A DNA stretch of 64,000 bases, from NCBI GenBank assembly GCA_021399435.1, contig JAJTUP010000029.1, positions 744,001 to 808,000 on the forward strand, read 5' to 3'. Made by a program: the position numbers and the translations under genes. Under the pieces are notes generated by a model. The model was given only the letters and a program-made list of their open reading frames with translations, was not told the DNA's origin and made no database searches. Source of the stretch: Diaporthe sp. PMI_573. Taxonomy: Eukaryota; Ascomycota; Sordariomycetes; Diaporthales; Diaporthaceae. The number at the start of each line of letters is the position of its first letter. Position 1 is the first letter of the stretch. Below, piece after piece: positions 59,694 to 64,000 of this stretch.

Positions 59694-60214
59694 GTTATCC
59701 CATCGGTGTGGAAATGATGTCGCCTTGAATGGCAGATGTCTTGATGGCGATGTGTCCTCCTTGTCGTTGTCAAACAGGAGGCGGTATGGCTGAGGAGCCG
59801 CAGCACTGTCTTATTGATCCTTTGGACCAATATGCATGCTCCGGCCGGAGTTGTGTACCGGAGGAGGGAGTAATGTGGAGAAAATGGGAAAAGGTTCAGC
59901 CCGTAATTCGGGCGTCAAGCCCGCGAAAGTTTTGTTTAAACTTAATCTTCATAGCATTTTGCAAGATACCAGCAATGCCAAAGAAATAATTAAATCACGT
60001 GGTGATCGATTTCAGTGTGCTCAAGGTGCAATCATTTGCCATTCAGTTGCAAATTCTCTCGTGCTGCACGTTTGTCATTTCCCATATAGTCCAGGTCGAC
60101 AAGAAGCCCTCCGGATTGTAACCAATGCTATCAGGCACGTGGCAATCTGTTCTTGCAAAACCATCATATGATTCCCCAACGACAAAGCTCGTCCCACGCG
60201 CACGACTCACACAA
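59694..60214. other. Intergenic region between convergent genes
   Basis: 3' regions of the BYS1-like and RNase H genes. No coding features. Confidence 0.4.
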
Positions 60215-60718
60215 TCAATAACTGTCTTCCTCCTCCTGGTCCAACACCTCTCGACACCGCGCATCCGCAGCCTCATTGTCCTCCCTGGGGACCCAGATGT
60301 AGTCCACCGAGCCAAGCTCCTTGACACGGTCGTCCAAGTCAGAGGCCTTCTCGATAAGGTCCCTGTTCGCAACCTCAAAGCCTCGCGAGTTGGTCCAGCC
60401 GTTCTGCGTCCACGTATAAATCCAGTTCGTCATGCACTCGACGGCGTAGCGGGAGTCTGAGTTGATCGTGACCCGAAGCTTGGGGTATCCATCCAGCTCG
60501 TCGAATCGCTCCAGAGCCCACTCTAGAGCCATTATGATGGCAGTGATCTCGGCTCGCTGGCTGGTGGGGGGCACTGGATAGCCATCCAGCAGTCGTGTCT
60601 GGTATATGTATCGCTTTCCATAGCGTCTCATGAAACAGCAGGCTGCGGCTCCGATCGCATCAGGCTTGCCGTTTCCACGGCAGCCCCCATCGACGTTGAA
60701 GACCATGTGGTATGGCAT
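60215..60718 (-). CDS. Ribonuclease H family protein
   Basis: 167 aa, single exon, ATG at 60718. An RNase H domain fills nearly the whole protein: first catalytic Asp in VFNVDGGCRGNG (about residue 10), Glu in SQRAEITAIIMALEWA, Asp in VTINSDSRYAVECMTNW, and the last Asp region in WVPREDNEAADARCREV. The four acidic positions expected for a two-metal site are present; the usual His before the last Asp is replaced within PREDNEAAD. Small stand-alone RNase H proteins of this kind are common in fungi. It could act on RNA-DNA hybrids in the nucleus or cytosol, or be domesticated from a retroelement; no element remains are seen nearby. Confidence 0.88.
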   Translation of the reverse strand: MPYHMVFNVDGGCRGNGKPDAIGAAACCFMRRYGKRYIYQTRLLDGYPVPPTSQRAEITAIIMALEWALERFDELDGYPKLRVTINSDSRYAVECMTNWIYTWTQNGWTNSRGFEVANRDLIEKASDLDDRVKELGSVDYIWVPREDNEAADARCREVLDQEEEDSY

Positions 60719-61882
60719 ATTTCAGTTGTTGAGGAAGTCGCAGGAGTATGTGGTTCAGGGGCGTGATGAGGTGTTTGCGAAGGGTTCGAGCGGCAGGATT
60801 CTCGCGGACTGCGCACCACCTACGGTTAAATATTAGCAGGTGGACTTATTGCTCTCGTGCGGAACTGGGCCACAGCGTACCATGCTCTTCGACTGCGGTG
60901 CTCATGAGCCCGGTATTGCCAGCCGCTCTATTGATGTTGCGGAAGAGTTGTGTCTCCTCGTAGTGGTGGTGCTGGTGAACACAGTCGTGCCAGGTTATGC
61001 AGTAGCCTCCAAAGTCCAGTGTGCCGGTATCGGGCATATACCCTGGGATTTTTACACGGTGCACGGGCCACGAGATCTGCGTCATATCCAGGCGTTTGTA
61101 TCTGCAGGAGACATTCTGACAACTTGCAGTTTGCCTGGGTCCAATGGCGCAGGAAAATCAGGCAGGTTTGTGAATATGGGCACAAAACATGGTGTCAGCT
61201 TTCTTTGTCACCCGAAACTTGAAATGTCTCTTTCTGAGTCTGTTCATTGTCCACTGATCTGAATGTGGGGGCAAATGTAGCTCACGAGGCTGGAAATGGC
61301 AGTTCTAGCCTTGTCTAGTTTCTGGCGAGGTTGGAAACCCGGTTTCAAAGCGCGTCGTCGTTTGTACAGTGCATTATGAGCGCTCAGAAATCGGGGTTAG
61401 GAGCGCGTCCTCCAACTGGCACATCAAAGGTGGTCTAGCAATTTTCTGAATGACTTCCAAATGGCTGACGCGCATCTATTACTATCTTCAATAACTATTG
61501 TTCTTTGTCCACCACTGTGATCGCGTACAAGTAATCTCACACTCCCTGCGCCTGTTCCTCATCCTTCTCTGCGCTCCCGAGGCTGACGTCGTATTCTGTC
61601 TTCGATAGCCGAATTCTTGCGTGAAGCGCAGTCACGGCGACGGCTGTCCTCATGCTTCGGCTGCGTTGGTAAAGCTCATGTTGCAGAGGCCGTCCGCGCC
61701 TAGTATGTGCCGTTGGCTTAACCTCTCAAAACAGCGCGGGACACGCACCCTGCAGGAGGCTACGAATTTATACAATCATTCCTTCAAGCATTCTTAGAAA
61801 ATAAGAATAGTTCAACTTGCGTTCCAAAAGGTTGAACCTGAGAAAATGTCGTTGCTCGGCCACAATGTCTGGTCTGTACGGT
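60719..61882. other. Intergenic region, no gene seen
   Basis: Promoter side of RNase H and 3' side of the next F-box gene. Nothing with coding features. Confidence 0.4.
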
Positions 61883-62512
61883 TTAGGTGGTGGCAAGGCG
61901 AAGGTCCATCCCCAAAGGCGCACAGATTCGTTGCTTTCTGGAGGATGTTCCGTCTTTCTCTGTTTCATATATATGCCAGTGTTTCATGTGTCTCCAGAGC
62001 TGGCCGTAGATTTCGGCGACGTCGTTGACTTCTCGCTTGAAATGGGCCCGTTGCTCCGCATCATCGGTCCGCCTGGCGCGCGGGACAGGGAATGGTTCAA
62101 TGTCCCCGCTGGAGCTTGCAATATCGATGCGATTGACATGATTGTACCTGAATTCCTTCAACAGTCGTAATTGTTCCACCTTGCGACAGAATTCATGCCA
62201 ATCCGTCGGCCAGGCCAGGTACATCTCCTCTCCCGGCAGTTCGGGTCGTGGGCCTTCAGCCACATGATTCAGGCCTTTGTAATCCGGAACGTGTAGTAAC
62301 CCCAGGATCTCGATGAATATACCTGGGTCGAGGCTGGATTCGATGACGGTGATGAGAATCTGCTCACGCAAGCCTGAGAAGGCTTGTGAAAGCCGTTTGC
62401 TGGCATGAATTGCTGCATAGAGGTCTTCAGGGGAGTCCATCTGGAGTAGAATTTCCTGAAGAAGCTCAATGGGCAGCGCCGTGAAATAATCAGGGGAATC
62501 GTGTGAAGCCAT
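61883..62512 (-). CDS. Short F-box protein
   Basis: 209 aa from the ATG at 62512 (MASHDSPDYFTALPIEL); the longer frame upstream to 62758 lacks support. The N-terminal F-box reads FTALPIELLQEILLQMDSPEDLYAAIHASKRLSQAF (given in two parts: residues 9-26 and 27-45). The rest has a few amphipathic helices and DWHEFCRKVEQLRLLKEFRY. The protein is short for the fungal family it resembles, which usually continues for a few hundred residues; the C-terminus may be lost or lie behind a missed intron. The predicted role is SCF substrate adaptor. Confidence 0.7.
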   Translation of the reverse strand: MASHDSPDYFTALPIELLQEILLQMDSPEDLYAAIHASKRLSQAFSGLREQILITVIESSLDPGIFIEILGLLHVPDYKGLNHVAEGPRPELPGEEMYLAWPTDWHEFCRKVEQLRLLKEFRYNHVNRIDIASSSGDIEPFPVPRARRTDDAEQRAHFKREVNDVAEIYGQLWRHMKHWHIYETEKDGTSSRKQRICAPLGMDLRLATT

Positions 62513-63369
62513 TAGACAGGCTTTCGTGAACAGTCTGTTTGTCAAAAGAACACAATCTCTGTCGAGTGTATGGATCTGAAGGGTATGTATGAGCCACTTC
62601 TGAAGGGAGATTCTGATGATGATCAGTGGTTTGGGGCTCGGGAGGAAAATTACAGATAAACAGGCCCTGTTCGTAGTCTTATATTGACGAATTTCTGGAT
62701 TGCCCAATTTTGTTGGCACGCTACACAATTGGCCGTAACAAGTAGCGTCTGGAACCAAACAACCACCGGGGATACTAGAGCCAAATTAGATCATGATTTG
62801 TATCCCTGACTCTTTTTGTGGGTCACCTATCTCACAGAATGTGAGTCAAAATATGGCCAAATGGTCTTAAGGGTTGTCTTGCGCAGAGCCTAAGGAAAAT
62901 GAACGATTTAGCAGGTTCAAGAAAGTAGGTCATATGAAATTCATAGTTTAAGGCTTAGCAGCTTTTGCTTCGAGTCATTCGTTAAAGGTCTAAGGCGGCT
63001 GAATGGCTGTCATGTTGACTTGATCGCGGATGTTCTATTTACACAAAGACGTCAACTAGCGCAGTGACCAATTTCCAAGCCGGAATGGAGGCCCGGGGTA
63101 GATCCGCCAGTTTTACTAAGCCACTTTCGCTACCTCGAATGATAAAAACATGATGTGTACTTTTCAAGGCTTGTTAAATGGTTGTTCCGATTCATTCGCA
63201 CTTGGGTGAAATATATGGCTACTTCCAATGTGCATAGGACCGATCTTCACATCGGGCCCTGAGTCCACGTCAAAAAATAAAAGGTATTGGCGTTTTATTG
63301 TAATCGCAGACTGTCGCCAAAGTACGGAACACCGCTTCATGAAGCTTCTCTACTAGTTGACGGCCCACG
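62513..63369. other. Intergenic region, no gene seen
   Basis: Upstream of the F-box gene and downstream of the P450 gene. No coding features; moderately AT-rich. Confidence 0.4.
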
Positions 63370-64000
63370 TTATTTGCCGTGTCCTGCGTCAGGGCTGGCA
63401 CCATCCATGTCCTCGGCTGCTATCTCCATTCCCTTGTCATATCCAGAGAAAGACACACTCCACGCGTTGTCGTTCCTAGGACGCATCTCAACCTCGATAT
63501 CTGAATCAGGAACAGGCATCGCATTCACCATCGACGACTTGGCTGTCGTGGGTGCAGTCCACTTGCCGCCCACCGGGCAAAGATCAAATCGAAGAACCAG
63601 GAGAGCCGAGAACATGAGGATCTCGGTGGATGCAAAATGCCGTCCGGGACACAAAGTGGTTCCGCCGCCGAATCCACGGAAAGCGACCGGGTTGACACGT
63701 TTGGCTCCAGGAGCGAATCTCTCGTGGTTGAATGTGTCGACTGTATCACCCCATACATCTCGATTCGTATGCTGCACCTTGGACGGCATCATGATGGTAC
63801 TTCCTTTCTTGAAGAGATATTTGTTGTCGAGTTGATAATCCTCCATGGCGATGCGGGTAGCTGTACTAGTGGAGTACAGACGCATCGTCTCCTTGAACGT
63901 AGATAGCAAGATGGGACAGGACGATTTGACATGGGTTAAGTCAATGGTGCAGGTGCCATCCTCATCTTGCCGCACACCTTTGGACAGCTCATTCCTGACG
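63370..64000 (-). CDS. Cytochrome P450, C-terminal part (5' end beyond right edge)
   Basis: The frame is open from the edge to a stop at 63370, about 209 codons. Seen: the ExxR helix K in TFKETMRLYSTSTATR, the PERF-like FNHERFAPGAKRV, and the heme loop FGGGTTLCPGRHFA with the axial Cys, followed by helix L. A long, partly acidic C-terminal tail ends DMDGASPDAGHGK. The style of the C-terminal third (KKGSTIMMPSKVQHTNRDVWG) recalls the CYP7/CYP8-like fungal P450s, but the subfamily is not certain. It is a membrane-bound monooxygenase, commonly of secondary or lipid metabolism; partners, if any, are outside the window. Confidence 0.92.
   Translation of the reverse strand, partial: VRNELSKGVRQDEDGTCTIDLTHVKSSCPILLSTFKETMRLYSTSTATRIAMEDYQLDNKYLFKKGSTIMMPSKVQHTNRDVWGDTVDTFNHERFAPGAKRVNPVAFRGFGGGTTLCPGRHFASTEILMFSALLVLRFDLCPVGGKWTAPTTAKSSMVNAMPVPDSDIEVEMRPRNDNAWSVSFSGYDKGMEIAAEDMDGASPDAGHGK

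Overview
The window is nuclear DNA of a filamentous ascomycete (Pezizomycotina, most likely Sordariomycetes). The signs are short introns (mostly 45-140 nt) with GTRNGT donors and CTAAC-like branch points, well-spaced monocistronic genes on both strands, typical fungal families (Dal5-type transporter, BIM1/X325-like protein, BYS1-like protein, F-box proteins, fungal NRPS-like adenylating enzyme), and AT-rich, transition-rich repeat relics that resemble RIP. Gene models were spliced by hand from splice consensus and reading frame. No database search was possible, so family names come from motif recognition. No rRNA, convincing tRNA or CRISPR was seen.

Layout. 0-4.3 kb: the 5' part of an adenylate-forming reductase-like gene runs off the left edge, next to a Dal5/Tna1-type transporter bracketed by diverged direct repeats. 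6-20.7 kb is mostly housekeeping or secreted genes in good order: a coiled-coil protein, a STRAP/Unrip WD40 protein, Doa1/Ufd3/PLAA (ubiquitin, Cdc48 pathway), a GPI-anchored BIM1/X325-like copper protein, an SRR1-like protein and a small secreted protein. 21.6-35 kb is a disturbed accessory block: an intact F-box gene, a 5'-truncated ankyrin pseudogene with a nonsense codon and several frameshifts, a candidate small secreted cysteine-containing protein, a multi-exon gene of an uncharacterised fungal family with frame breaks, a kinase-like C-terminal fragment, and a class I photolyase whose last codons lie behind a premature stop. 35-39.4 kb is gene-poor. 39.4-45.6 kb holds a single-pass membrane protein with a lectin-like ectodomain and a calpain-like protein whose catalytic Cys is replaced by Ser. 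45.6-49 kb is gene-poor.

49-54.2 kb carries a four-exon mucin-like gene with four tandem Cys modules and a Zn-motif/F-box gene; this segment lies between two inverted copies of a degenerate minisatellite. 56.4-64 kb holds a dihydropyrimidinase-like enzyme, a BYS1-like secreted protein, an RNase H, an F-box protein and the 3' end of a cytochrome P450 that runs off the right edge.

The genes do not form one pathway. The strongest signals for follow-up are the run of broken accessory genes at 24.6-35 kb, the Cys-to-Ser calpain, the Cys-repeat mucin between inverted minisatellites, and the open frame behind the STRAP stop codon.
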